DNA of 64,000 nt, from NCBI RefSeq assembly GCF_017357385.1, contig NZ_CP071633.1, positions 1-64,000 on the forward strand, written 5' to 3'. The position numbers and the translations under genes were made by a program. The DNA comes from Rhizobium sp. NZLR1 (GTDB taxonomy: Bacteria > Pseudomonadota > Alphaproteobacteria > Rhizobiales > Rhizobiaceae). How positions within the stretch are numbered: position 1 is the first letter of the stretch; each line of letters starts with the position of its first letter. The notes beneath the pieces were generated by a model that was given only the letters and a program-made list of their open reading frames with translations, was not told the origin of the DNA and ran no database searches. Below are positions 8,636-17,639 of this stretch, one piece after another.

Positions 8636-9581
8636 GAGTCCGGCGCGCAGCGTTTTATGTGTCGGCGCTGCGGTGCTCGACACGCTGTTTCGTGTGCGCT
8701 CGTTGCCGATCGGCCAGGGCAAAATTCTCCCCTACGATATGCTGCAGATCGCCGAGGGTATGGCGTCGAGCGCGGCCTTTGCGGTCGCCCGGCTGGGTGG
8801 CAATGCCAACCTCTGGGGTGCGGTTGGCGATGATGCCACCGGCGAACGCATCATTGCGGAGCTCAGCGATAGCGGAGTAGATACGAGCGGTATGGTTCGT
8901 GTGGTAGGCGCCCGCTCGGCGGTCTCGACGATCCTTGTCGATGATCAGGGCGAGCGGCTGATTGTGCCCTTCTACGATGCCGGGCTGCACGAGACGGTCA
9001 AACCGGTGACAAAACACGACGTGTCTGCTTTCGATGCTGTGCTCGTCGACGTCCGCTGGCCGAAGCTTGCGCTGCGGACGCTGTTCGCAGCCAGAGAGGC
9101 CGGCAGGCCAGCCATTCTCGATGGCGACGTTGCGGGCGATGGCGTAATCGAGATGCTTGCACCGGCGGCCAGTCACATCGTGTTTTCACAGCCGGCCGCC
9201 GAGCGCCTTACCGGAACTGCGGAGACGGCGAAGGCCGTTGGCCTCCTGAAGCGAAAGTTCGAGCAGGCCTTCATCAGCGTCACATCAGGGGAAAACGGCT
9301 CCTTCTGGTTCGATGACCAAACCGGCGAGATTTTCCATCTGGCGGCTCCGAAGGTGAGGGCCGTCGATACGCTCGCAGCAGGCGATATCTTCCATGGCGC
9401 TTTCGCTCTGGCGATCGCAGAAGGCGTGCCGATCGCCGAGACGATGCGCTTGTCGTCGATGGCGGCGGCGCTGAAATGCCAGGTGTTCGGCGGACGCATC
9501 GGTGCACCAACCAGAGCCGAGGTCTGCGATGCCCTCCGCGGTTGGGGCGTCGAGCGGCAATCGTGCGGGCAGGTAGATTAA
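8592..9581 (+). CDS. PfkB-family carbohydrate kinase 1
   Basis: A 329-residue ribokinase-fold sugar kinase. The N-terminal sugar-binding region begins at VLCVGAAVLDTLF (about residue 22), with ARLGG near 58. The C-terminal catalytic and anion-hole signature is DTLAAGDIFHGAFA (about 262), with the catalytic Asp in AAGD. The only usable start codons (8592 or 8595) lie within the repeat element, since an in-frame TAG stands at 8586-8588 and no other start occurs before the conserved core. The first 20 or so residues are therefore repeat-derived. It probably phosphorylates the sugar imported by the neighbouring transporters; sulfofructose or ketose kinases are the closest in style. Confidence 0.85.
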   Translation: MMSSENRSHFSASYSSPARSVLCVGAAVLDTLFRVRSLPIGQGKILPYDMLQIAEGMASSAAFAVARLGGNANLWGAVGDDATGERIIAELSDSGVDTSGMVRVVGARSAVSTILVDDQGERLIVPFYDAGLHETVKPVTKHDVSAFDAVLVDVRWPKLALRTLFAAREAGRPAILDGDVAGDGVIEMLAPAASHIVFSQPAAERLTGTAETAKAVGLLKRKFEQAFISVTSGENGSFWFDDQTGEIFHLAAPKVRAVDTLAAGDIFHGAFALAIAEGVPIAETMRLSSMAAALKCQVFGGRIGAPTRAEVCDALRGWGVERQSCGQVD

Positions 9582-9617
9582 AAAAGCGATCCGCCCGCGG
9601 TATGAGTTTGCGCTCCC

Positions 9618-10472
9618 TCAGCTTTTGACCGAACCGGCGGTCATGCCCGCCAGGAAGTAGCGTTGAGCAACCAGGTAAAGCACCAGGAGGGGAAGGGAGC
9701 CGAGCACGCTCATTGCCATCATTTCATTCCATTCGAAAGCATGCTGGCCCATCAGCAGCTGGATGCCGATCGGAACGGTTCTGAGATTCATCGATTTTGT
9801 CAGCGTCAGTGCGAAGAGGAATTCATTCCACGCCAGCAGAAAAGTGTAGACCGCCGTAGCAACAATCCCGGGGATGGAGACGGGCACGATGACGCGCCAA
9901 AGTGCCGTCCAGCTCGAACCGCCATCGACGAGAACGGCCTCGTCCAGCTCTTTCGGTAAGGTGTTGAGATAGCCCGTCATCAGCAGGACTGCGTAAGGCA
10001 GTGTAAAGACCATATAGGTGAGGATCAGTGCCAGATATGTGTCGAAGATCCTGAAGGCGACTACCATTCCGAAATAGGGGATCAGAAGGGTGATGGGCGG
10101 AACGGTCTGCGTGCTGATGATGAAGATGTTCAAGGTGTTCTTGAAGCGGAAGGAATAGCGGCTGAAGCCGTAAGCAGTCAGGATAGCGATGACGAGGGTG
10201 AGGCAGGTGACGACGCCGGCGACGAAGTAGCTGTTGATGAAGAACCGCACCTTCACCGGATCGTTGAAGATCGTCAGATAGGCGGCCAGGGTAAAATCCT
10301 TCGGCAAAAGCCGCGGCGGAAGAGCGAAGATTTCGGTATTCGATTTCAGTGAACTGAAAAACATCCAGACGATCGGGAAGGTCGAAAAGACCAGGCCGAT
10401 CGCCAGTCCGAGATAGGTCAGGATGGTCGGCAGTGCCGAGTTCTTGAAGGAACGCTTTGCCATGACGGTCAC
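9618..10472 (-). CDS. Sugar ABC transporter permease (MalG type), second system
   Basis: A 284-residue inner-membrane permease, CUT1 class. Six hydrophobic segments are visible and the EAA loop is KELDEAVLVDGGSSWTALW (about residue 176). It is the last gene of a three-gene minus-strand operon with the binding protein at 12808; its start overlaps the stop of the partner permease by 4 nt. It converges on the PfkB gene with a 36-bp gap. Confidence 0.92.
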   Translation of the reverse strand: MTVMAKRSFKNSALPTILTYLGLAIGLVFSTFPIVWMFFSSLKSNTEIFALPPRLLPKDFTLAAYLTIFNDPVKVRFFINSYFVAGVVTCLTLVIAILTAYGFSRYSFRFKNTLNIFIISTQTVPPITLLIPYFGMVVAFRIFDTYLALILTYMVFTLPYAVLLMTGYLNTLPKELDEAVLVDGGSSWTALWRVIVPVSIPGIVATAVYTFLLAWNEFLFALTLTKSMNLRTVPIGIQLLMGQHAFEWNEMMAMSVLGSLPLLVLYLVAQRYFLAGMTAGSVKS

Positions 10473-11407
10473 CTTCGCTGCTGGTGTTTGATGTAGAAGT
10501 AGGTGACGCTCATCGAAATGATGAGGATGATCATTGCACTCGCCGAAGCCAGCGAAAATTCATATTGGGAGAAGGCGAGCTTGTAGGTGAAGGTGGATAG
10601 CACTTCCGTCGAATAGATCGGACCGCCGCCCGTCGTCATCCAGACGAGCGGAAAAACCTGCATCGTCCAGATAAAATCGAGAAGCGCGATGCTGATAATG
10701 ATCGGCATCAGTTGCGGGATGGTGATGTACCAGAATTTTTCCAGTTCGTTGGCACCATCGATCCCGGCTGCCTCGTAAAGCTCCTTCGAAATGCCTTGGA
10801 GACCGGCAAGCAGGCTGACCATATAAAGCGGATAACCCGCCCAGATGTTTGCAAAGGTCAAGGCGTGAATGGCGGTGCGGGTCGAGGAAAACCACTCGAC
10901 CTTGAAATTGATGATGTGGAGCGCCATCAGCACGCTGTTGACGACGCCGTTCGGATCGAGCAGCAAACGCCAGATGATGGCGATGATCACGGCGGTGAAC
11001 AGCCAGGGCAGGATGAAGAGCACACGCAGGACGCTCCGAATAAGCGGATCGACGCGGTTGGTGTTCAACAGCAGCGCGAAAGCCAAGCCGATGATGAAGT
11101 GGAAGACGACGCTCATGATCGTGAAATACATCGTCTGGGCGACCGACTGCCAGAACACCGGATTTTCGAAGATGGTCAGGTAATTCTGGACCCCTGCGAA
11201 CGCAGCGTCCTTTTTCATGATGGCGCCGTCCATCAATGAATATTTGAAGACCATCACCATGGGGAACAGCATCAGCAGAACCAGCAGCAGGGTGGCCGGC
11301 GACACGTAGAAATACGGCACCAGCTTCCTCAAGGTGCTGTAACGAAGTCTTCCTTTCCTTCGCGCTTTGACTTGCGCAGCGACCAGAGCCGGAGCGGAAT
11401 GATTCAT
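10469..11407 (-). CDS. Sugar ABC transporter permease (MalF type), second system
   Basis: A 312-residue permease partner with an EAA loop KELYEAAGIDGANELEKFW near residue 217. The ATG at 11407 is preferred because gggaag stands 9 nt upstream; a GTG start at 11449 would add 14 residues without a good ribosome binding site. About 150 bp holding a repeat element separate it from the binding-protein gene, which may attenuate transcription between the two. Confidence 0.9.
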   Translation of the reverse strand: MNHSAPALVAAQVKARRKGRLRYSTLRKLVPYFYVSPATLLLVLLMLFPMVMVFKYSLMDGAIMKKDAAFAGVQNYLTIFENPVFWQSVAQTMYFTIMSVVFHFIIGLAFALLLNTNRVDPLIRSVLRVLFILPWLFTAVIIAIIWRLLLDPNGVVNSVLMALHIINFKVEWFSSTRTAIHALTFANIWAGYPLYMVSLLAGLQGISKELYEAAGIDGANELEKFWYITIPQLMPIIISIALLDFIWTMQVFPLVWMTTGGGPIYSTEVLSTFTYKLAFSQYEFSLASASAMIILIISMSVTYFYIKHQQRR

Positions 11408-11487
11408 GAGCTGTGACTTCCCATTATGCGAAGATTTGACGACTTTCACCGGCAGCGCCAGGTCGCTCTGCCGGTGATCTCGTGAAA

Positions 11488-11563
11488 GCGACGTGCTTTA
11501 GTCCTTTGTTTTATGCATGTCGTTATCCCGGAACCGCCGCGCACTTCCGGGCGACATGCATTA
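11488..11563 (-). repeat. Palindromic dispersed repeat, family 2, copy A
   Basis: Read on the minus strand, it begins taatgcatgtcgcccgg, passes through ggttccgggataacgacatgc and ends ggactaaagcacgtcgc. The inverted arms ATGTCG(cccgg) and (ccggg)ataaCGACAT make a strong stem. Copies occur at 29473-29541 and 52881-52956. The first three bases supply the TAA stop of the binding-protein gene. Confidence 0.85.
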
Positions 11564-12808
11564 GAACTTCGCGAGCCAGACCTTCTCGGTATTGGCAGCC
11601 GCATCCTTGGCCGACTGGCCGCCGTCGAACATCTTTTGAACTTCGACGTTCATGTCCCGCATCAGCTCTTCGGCTACCGGAAGGCCGACGAATTCGTTGG
11701 CAGGATAGCCGCTCTGGAAGATTTTAAAAGCTTCCGCGAAGATCGGGTCCGATGCCACGAAGTCCGGTTTGGCATGGACGTTGCCGGGGAAGGCGTTGGC
11801 AATCGAGACCAGACGGCCATTGACGTCGGGGCTCATCAGATATTCCACAAGCTTCCAGGCTTCTTCCTTGTGCTTGCTGCCGTCGCTGATGCCGATGCCC
11901 CAGGACGCATAGGGCATGCCGCGTTTGCCGGTGTAGCCGTCGGTTGCGGGCAGGGCCGAGATGCCGAACTTGAGCTTCGGATTGCGCTCGCGGATAAGGT
12001 TCACATGTGCGAGGGAATCGACCATCATGCCGACGCGGCCATTGACGAATTCCTCGACCTTGTCCTGTTCCTTCTTGGCGAAAATGCCGGGAGAAATAAC
12101 GCCTTCCTTGTTGAGGGAAGCAAGATAGTCGAGCGTGCCGACGACGGCGTCATTTTCAAGATCGGGCTTGCCGTCCTTCATCATCGAGGCGCCGGAGGCC
12201 CAGACCCAGGACATCACGTCATTCTGGATTCCGCTCGGGGACTGCAGCGATAGCGGCAGAACCCAACCATACTGGTTCTTCGAGCCGTCGGTCATCTTCT
12301 TGGCGGCTTCGGCGAATTCCGTGCGCGTGGTCGGCAATTTGTCGACGCCAGACGCCTTGGCGATATCCAGGTTGACGAAGACCGGGTAGACGAAGGAAGC
12401 CAGCGGGAACATCACGCTCTTGCCATCGACCTTGACGATATCGGTGATCTGGCTCTTGTCGTATTTCGCCTTCTCCATCAGTTCGTCCATGGAGGCGATC
12501 GCGCCCTGCTTGGCGAGCCCGTTGACCCAGGCGCCATCCAGGCCGACGACGTCGCTGAGGGTTCCGGAGGCGGCGCCGACGACGATCTGGTCACGCGTCG
12601 TGGCATAGGGGCCGCTAACCAGCGTCACCTTGATGCCGGGGTTTGCCGCCTCAAAATCGTTCATGATGCCGCGCAGGGCCCCGGACGGCATTTCCGGTTC
12701 CCACCATTGAATAAATTCGATGGTGGTGTCGGCAAATGCCGATGTGGCGCAAAGCGCCCATACAGCCACGGCAGCCCGCATCGTCATGCTGAATTTTCTA
12801 ATATTCAT
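11561..12808 (-). CDS. Sugar ABC transporter substrate-binding protein (family 1), second system
   Basis: A 415-residue periplasmic binding protein with a Sec signal peptide (residues 1-26, ending ATSAFA). The mature N-terminus TTIEFIQWWEPE is typical of family 1 binding proteins. It is first in the minus-strand operon and divergent from a LacI regulator 526 bp away. The stop codon is the first triplet of a dispersed repeat. Confidence 0.92.
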   Translation of the reverse strand: MNIRKFSMTMRAAVAVWALCATSAFADTTIEFIQWWEPEMPSGALRGIMNDFEAANPGIKVTLVSGPYATTRDQIVVGAASGTLSDVVGLDGAWVNGLAKQGAIASMDELMEKAKYDKSQITDIVKVDGKSVMFPLASFVYPVFVNLDIAKASGVDKLPTTRTEFAEAAKKMTDGSKNQYGWVLPLSLQSPSGIQNDVMSWVWASGASMMKDGKPDLENDAVVGTLDYLASLNKEGVISPGIFAKKEQDKVEEFVNGRVGMMVDSLAHVNLIRERNPKLKFGISALPATDGYTGKRGMPYASWGIGISDGSKHKEEAWKLVEYLMSPDVNGRLVSIANAFPGNVHAKPDFVASDPIFAEAFKIFQSGYPANEFVGLPVAEELMRDMNVEVQKMFDGGQSAKDAAANTEKVWLAKF

Positions 12809-13334
12809 CTGTGCCTCCCATAGATTTCAGTTAATCGATCCTCCTCAAGACCGTAGACAAAGTAGGTTCCCTGAGGCACCTATCTGTCAACGAAGAACTG
12901 CGATCGAGAAAGGATGAGAGACCTGCGTTGGCGGCGAATAACAGGATAAGTAACTGACAAGACAGGATAAAATCTACCGTTGGAATCAATTCTTTTTTCA
13001 AGCATTTGTGTTGCTTGTGACTCATTTTTTCTTTACTTTCGTAAACAAATGAAAGTTTGCTCAACAAGACGAAACATGGGAAGTGCGTCATCTTCACTGC
13101 GAAATTTTCCGATTTGCGGCCTGAAACAAGCGTTTTTGCAGCCACGAGGCGCAGCCGCCGCAAATCGCAGGTGGAGGGAATATTTCGGTTTTCGAAAGGG
13201 AGCCGAGTCTGCAATTCCGGGCGCCAAAAACGCTCTGTACAAATTGCCCCATGCGTGATTTGGCGCGTCAGTGGATTTGCCGTTGATGCGAAATCATTTT
13301 GATCCGGCGCCTCGTCCCGCCGATAAGGAACTGA
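12809..13334. promoter_or_regulatory. Long divergent control region between binding protein and LacI regulator
   Basis: No credible gene lies in these 526 bp. The middle part (12950-13060) is AT-rich. A 22-bp inverted repeat, ACTTTC (13035-13040) and GAAAGT (13051-13056), is the best operator-like element. The remainder (13060-13330) is of average composition. The ribosome binding site for the LacI gene (aagga) is at its right end. Promoters were not resolved. Confidence 0.45.
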
Positions 13335-14369
13335 ATGGCCAAGAAAAGTTATAAATCGATGGACGATTTCGCGACCGCCTCCGGCGTATCGCGTCCGACG
13401 CTGTCGAAATATTTCGATGATCCCTCGCAGATCAAGGAGGTGACCCGCAAGCGTATCGAGGCGGCCCTCAAGAAGTCGAATTTCGAGCCGAACCTTTTCG
13501 CGCGGCACCTCAATCGCAAGCGGACCAGAAATATCGGGATCCTGGTCCCGACCATGTCGGATCCCTTTTATGTGCAGGTCGTGTCGCTGATCGAGCTGGA
13601 GTTGCGCGAAAAAGGCTTCTGGCCGGTCCAGATCTCTTCGCACACGCGGCCGGAGCTGGAGGCCGAGGCGGTGCGGACATTGCTCTCGCTGAAGGTTGCA
13701 GGTGCGATCGTGGCGCCGCTCGGAGCCGGCTTGCGCCGCTCCGCGCTGGAAAGACTGAAGGACGCAATCCCCGTCGTCTGCTTCGACAATCCGGCCAGCG
13801 GCGACCTTCCTTATGTCGGCAACGACAACGCACAAAGCATGGCAGCCATCGTGCAATATCTCTGCCGGTCCGGTGAGCCGCCGATATTCCTGGAAATTCC
13901 GCATCTGACGGAAAACGCCGGCGAGCGGCAGGCGAGCTACCGCGCGACCATGGCAAGGGAAGGGCATTCACCGCTGGTCATCGATTGTGACGCACCACCG
14001 TCCTGGGAGTTCGAGCGTCTCGGATACGAGCAGATGCAGAGAATTCTTGCGCGTGGCGGCCTGCCCGGCAAAACACTGCTCTGCGCCAACGACCGCTTCG
14101 CTTTCGGCGCCATGGCGGCCGCATTCGCTTCCGGCCTGAAAATCGGGCGCAACGACGGTTGCGACGTGCGCATCGCCGGGCACGACGATCATCCGCTGAG
14201 CCGATATACCTGTCCGTCGCTGACGACGATGGCCCAGAACGCGCCGGAGATCGCAGCGAAATCCGTGGAGCTTTTGCTGTCTCATATCGAAAGCGAGGAC
14301 GAGGGGACGACCCCTTCGATAAAGAGGGTCATCCTGGAAGCAACACTGGTGATGCGCGACTCGGCTTGA
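13335..14369 (+). CDS. LacI-family transcriptional regulator
   Basis: A 344-residue repressor: helix-turn-helix at residues 7-27 (DDFATASGVSRPTLSKYF), hinge region around 50-60 and a periplasmic-binding-like sugar domain from NIGILVPTMSDPF (about 64) to the end. The recognition helix SRPTLSKYF departs from the usual SxxTVSRVL, so its operator may be atypical. It is divergent from the second importer operon and is the natural candidate regulator of it. Confidence 0.9.
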   Translation: MAKKSYKSMDDFATASGVSRPTLSKYFDDPSQIKEVTRKRIEAALKKSNFEPNLFARHLNRKRTRNIGILVPTMSDPFYVQVVSLIELELREKGFWPVQISSHTRPELEAEAVRTLLSLKVAGAIVAPLGAGLRRSALERLKDAIPVVCFDNPASGDLPYVGNDNAQSMAAIVQYLCRSGEPPIFLEIPHLTENAGERQASYRATMAREGHSPLVIDCDAPPSWEFERLGYEQMQRILARGGLPGKTLLCANDRFAFGAMAAAFASGLKIGRNDGCDVRIAGHDDHPLSRYTCPSLTTMAQNAPEIAAKSVELLLSHIESEDEGTTPSIKRVILEATLVMRDSA

Positions 14370-14376
14370 GGCGGGC

Positions 14377-15312
14377 TCAACGCGTGAGCGCCGGGTCCAT
14401 GGTGCGCCATGCCGTTGCAATGGCTTCAAGAGCCTCTTGCGCCTCCGGAATGGCCCGGCGCTTCGAGACGAAGCCATGGATCTGTCCAGGCCAGGTGTGG
14501 CTTGTGGCCTGGGCTTCGGAGCTCAGCCGCTCGGTATAGAGGGCCCCTTCGTCAAACAGCACATCGTGGCCGGCAAGGATCACGACGGCGGGCGCCACGC
14601 CCGCCAGTGACGCGGCGCGAAGCGGCGAGGCCCGCCAGTCGGACCGGCTAGCAGGGTCCGGCAGATAGTGGTCCCGGAACCATCGCATCGCCGCTGACGT
14701 CAGGCCGAAACCCTCATCGTAACGCAAGTAGCTGTCGGTTGCCTGCAACTGGTCGGTCACCGGATAGATCAGCACCTGACCGATGACAGCCGGCACCTGT
14801 CCGTCGCGTGCCAGCAGAGCGATGACGGCGGCGAGATTTCCGCCGGCGCTGTCGCCGCCAACGACAATTCGCGCCGGATCGATGCCGAGTGCAGCAGCCT
14901 GATCCGTCATCCAGACGAGCGCGGCTGCGCAGTCTTCGATCGCCGCCGGAAAGGGATGTTCCGGGGCGAGGCGGTAGTCGGGCGAAACCACGACGGCGCC
15001 AGCGATATTGGCAAGCGTCCGGCAAATGTCCTCATGGGTTTCCGGCGCGCCGATCACAAAGCCGCCACCATGGATATAAAGCAAGGCGGGAGCCCGCTCG
15101 CGCGGCGTTGTGCGGCCGCGCCATATCTTCAGCCGGATGGCGCCGGCATGCCTTTCCAGTATCTCGGCCACATCCTCGAGCGGCCACTGGATGTCTGCGA
15201 AACCGTCCAGATATTGTTGCCGCGCCAGCGCCGGCGTGCAGCTTTCCACAGGCTCCTGCGGATCGCCCGGCCACGCAAGTGCGCGTTTTGCGGATTCATC
15301 CAGTTGTGTCAT
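14377..15312 (-). CDS. Alpha/beta hydrolase, GDXG (HSL-type) esterase
   Basis: A 311-residue esterase of the hormone-sensitive-lipase family. The oxyanion motif HGGGF lies near residue 79 and the nucleophile motif GDSAGG near 153. The general acid and His are likely in the C-terminal third (HDVLFDEG and QIHGF). It overlaps the preceding Gfo/Idh gene by 4 nt, so the two are cotranscribed. It may remove an acyl or ester group from the imported sugar or open a lactone. Confidence 0.88.
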   Translation of the reverse strand: MTQLDESAKRALAWPGDPQEPVESCTPALARQQYLDGFADIQWPLEDVAEILERHAGAIRLKIWRGRTTPRERAPALLYIHGGGFVIGAPETHEDICRTLANIAGAVVVSPDYRLAPEHPFPAAIEDCAAALVWMTDQAAALGIDPARIVVGGDSAGGNLAAVIALLARDGQVPAVIGQVLIYPVTDQLQATDSYLRYDEGFGLTSAAMRWFRDHYLPDPASRSDWRASPLRAASLAGVAPAVVILAGHDVLFDEGALYTERLSSEAQATSHTWPGQIHGFVSKRRAIPEAQEALEAIATAWRTMDPALTR

Positions 15313-16439
15313 GCAAGCAGGCTCCGTGCTTCGTCTTCCCGCAATTCCCTTGGCTGGGCAACAGTACCTGGAATGGTCTGCGCGACACCGGTTTCACCTG
15401 CCCGGAGGGTTGCTTCCATGACATCTAGCACATGCAGCGCGAGATCGCCTGAAGCGCGCGGCGTACGGCCTTCGATGATGGCGCGGGCAAGATCGGCAAG
15501 ACCAAGCATGCGATAGTTGGCGCGGTCCGGTGCTGCGATCGGCCAATTGGCCGCACCGAAGAGTTCGCCTGATGTATCGGTTTCCTGCCAGGGCGCGCCA
15601 CGACTGGAGAGCGCGACACGGCCGCTGAAATTATCAGGGTCGGGCAGGCGTAGCGATCCTTCGGTGCCGTGCAGCTCAATGGGGTGGTTGGAGTGGCGGA
15701 AGACGTCCCAGGAGGTGCCGAAGGTGACTGTGGCGCCGCAATCAAATTCCAGCAGCGAAAGCACGCTGGTCGGTGTTCCCACTTTGAACCTGGTGCCCTG
15801 CTTCGGCCCTTCGGCGGTGATGAGCCGCTCTTCCTGCCCGCTTGTGGCAACGGCCTGCACACGTCGGATCGGCCCCATCAGATTGACCATCATCGTGAGA
15901 TAGTAGGGGCCCATATCCATGACCGGGCCGGCGCCGGCCTGATAGTAAAAGCTGGGGTCCGGATGCCAGTGCTCCATGCCGCGGCCCATCATGAAGGCTG
16001 TCCCCGTCACCAGCTTGCCGATGGCGCCGGCTTCCATCTGCCGCCGGGCATGACGTCCGGCTGCCCCGAGGAAGGTGTCCGGCGCCGAACCGAGCATGAG
16101 GCCCTTTTCGGCGGCCGCATCCACCAATCGGCGTCCTTCTGCGGCCGTGACGCCGAGTGGCTTCTCGGTAAAGACATGTTTGCCCGCCGACAACGCCCGC
16201 ATCGAGACGTCGAAATGGGCAGCCGGGATCGTCAAGTTGAGGATCAGGTCGATGTTCTTATCGTCAATGAGGGCATCGACGTCGGCCGCCCGCAGGTTGA
16301 ACTCAGCGGCGCGGCGCTTGGCGGCGTCTGCATTGAGATCGGCACAGGCGGTGATCTCGACGCCGCGAAACAGCGGCGCATTGCGCATATAGGCGAGCGA
16401 AATGTTGCCGCATCCCACAACGCCGATCTTGAGTTTCAT
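15309..16439 (-). CDS. Gfo/Idh/MocA-family oxidoreductase 1
   Basis: A 376-residue NAD(P)-dependent sugar dehydrogenase. The N-terminal Rossmann motif GVVGCGNIS (residues 6-14) and the active-site motif EKPLGVT (about 93) are clear; the C-terminal alpha/beta domain follows. The ATG at 16439 has ggaaggga upstream; the ATG at 16457 lacks a ribosome binding site. It is divergent from a TIM-barrel isomerase gene across a 289-bp region with repeat motifs that look like an operator. Confidence 0.9.
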   Translation of the reverse strand: MKLKIGVVGCGNISLAYMRNAPLFRGVEITACADLNADAAKRRAAEFNLRAADVDALIDDKNIDLILNLTIPAAHFDVSMRALSAGKHVFTEKPLGVTAAEGRRLVDAAAEKGLMLGSAPDTFLGAAGRHARRQMEAGAIGKLVTGTAFMMGRGMEHWHPDPSFYYQAGAGPVMDMGPYYLTMMVNLMGPIRRVQAVATSGQEERLITAEGPKQGTRFKVGTPTSVLSLLEFDCGATVTFGTSWDVFRHSNHPIELHGTEGSLRLPDPDNFSGRVALSSRGAPWQETDTSGELFGAANWPIAAPDRANYRMLGLADLARAIIEGRTPRASGDLALHVLDVMEATLRAGETGVAQTIPGTVAQPRELREDEARSLLA

Positions 16440-16502
16440 TTCATTGGTCCCTTCCATCTAGACCTGACCTTGCCGTTGCGTGCTCACAGAGTTGAGGAAT
16501 GC

Positions 16503-16548
16503 TATGTTTGACGCGCGAGATATAAATTATGTTGACGCACGCTAACAT
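16503..16548. promoter_or_regulatory. Candidate LacI-type operator, direct repeat plus dyad
   Basis: TATGTTTGACGCGCG (16503-16517) is followed by TATGTTGACGCACG (16528-16541). The second copy extends to a dyad, ATGTT and AACAT (16529-16548), with a right half GCTAACA like many LacI-family sites. It lies between the divergent Gfo/Idh and TIM-barrel genes. Which regulator binds is unknown. Confidence 0.35.
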
Positions 16549-16728
16549 TTTCCCCTACGAAATGACAAGACGTTGGGAGGCGTCGCAACTCCCCGATGAA
16601 GAGGGTCTCGGCCCTCTTGTTGAAGAATGCGTTTCGGCAATGCGGACACCAAGTGCCTCGATGATCGCCTCCGCGAAGGCGCCGGCTTCGATATCGGCTG
16701 TCACCAACGAATAGGTCAGGACCAAATT

Positions 16729-17547
16729 ATGAACAATGCTGCGCTGAAAATCGGCTGCCAGACATTCACCTGGGAGATGCTGGGCAAGGGTTGGGGCGGG
16801 GGGCCGGATGATCTGGTGCGCGCCATCGCCGATGGCGGATATGCCGGTCTCGAAATCACCGACACGATGATCGGTCACTACGTGCTTAAGCCTGCCGACT
16901 TTGCCCGTACTTTGACAAACGCCGGTTTGACGCTGGTTTCCTTTGCCTTCGGCTCCGCCAGCGGCTTCACGGTGGCGGAAAAAATCGCTTCCGATCTGGA
17001 GACGGCGCGGCGCTGGGTGGATTTCGTGGCGAACTTTCCCGGTGCGATGGTGTCGATGGGATCGGCCACCGTCGTTTCGGATGGCCCGCGCGATGAGAAA
17101 TTCGCCATCGCAGCGGAGTGCTACAATCGCGCGACCGAGATCGGACGGTCGGCCGGTGTCGCCGTTGCTGTCCACCCTTCCTCGCACCACAATACGCTTC
17201 TCTTCACCCGGAACGATTATGACCGCCTGTTTGTTCTCCTCGATCCACGGGTGGGTTGGGTGCCGGACACCGGCCATATTCTGCGGGGCGGCCAGCAGAT
17301 CGACGAAACGCTTTCGGCCTACCGGGACCGTATCCGCTACGTGCATCTGAAGGATGTCGACGCCGGCGGGATCTGGGCGATGCTCGGCGAAGGCGTCTGC
17401 GACGTGCCCGCCGTGATCTCGGCCGTTCGGGATGCGCCGGAGTTCACCGGCTGGATCGTGGTGGAGGAAGAATCGGACCATGCCGGAACCGATCCGGCGG
17501 CGGCCGTTCGCGTGAACCGCGAGACGCTTCGACAGCTGGGGTTCTAA
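16729..17547 (+). CDS. Sugar phosphate isomerase/epimerase (TIM barrel) 1
   Basis: A 272-residue xylose-isomerase-like TIM-barrel protein (AP endonuclease 2 superfamily), the fold of IolE/IolI and 3-keto-sugar epimerases. Visible metal-site-type motifs are AVHPSSHHNT, PDTGHI and YVHLKDVD. The start at 16729 is chosen by homology to family N-termini (KIGCQTFTW) with a modest ribosome binding site (agga). It is divergent from, and probably co-regulated with, the Gfo/Idh-esterase pair, a common partnership in oxidised-sugar pathways. Confidence 0.85.
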   Translation: MNNAALKIGCQTFTWEMLGKGWGGGPDDLVRAIADGGYAGLEITDTMIGHYVLKPADFARTLTNAGLTLVSFAFGSASGFTVAEKIASDLETARRWVDFVANFPGAMVSMGSATVVSDGPRDEKFAIAAECYNRATEIGRSAGVAVAVHPSSHHNTLLFTRNDYDRLFVLLDPRVGWVPDTGHILRGGQQIDETLSAYRDRIRYVHLKDVDAGGIWAMLGEGVCDVPAVISAVRDAPEFTGWIVVEEESDHAGTDPAAAVRVNRETLRQLGF

Positions 17548-17639
17548 CGCGCCTCGTTTCCCTTGGGGTCGACGAAAATCTTCCGCGCGCGACAATGCCT
17601 CTCCCGGCTCGCGGCTGAATTGGCGAGGCTGGCTGCCGG

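Noticed and set aside
13060..13300. Short open frames in the LacI intergenic region
   Set aside because: Both strands are open for under 100 codons without a ribosome binding site or family resemblance.
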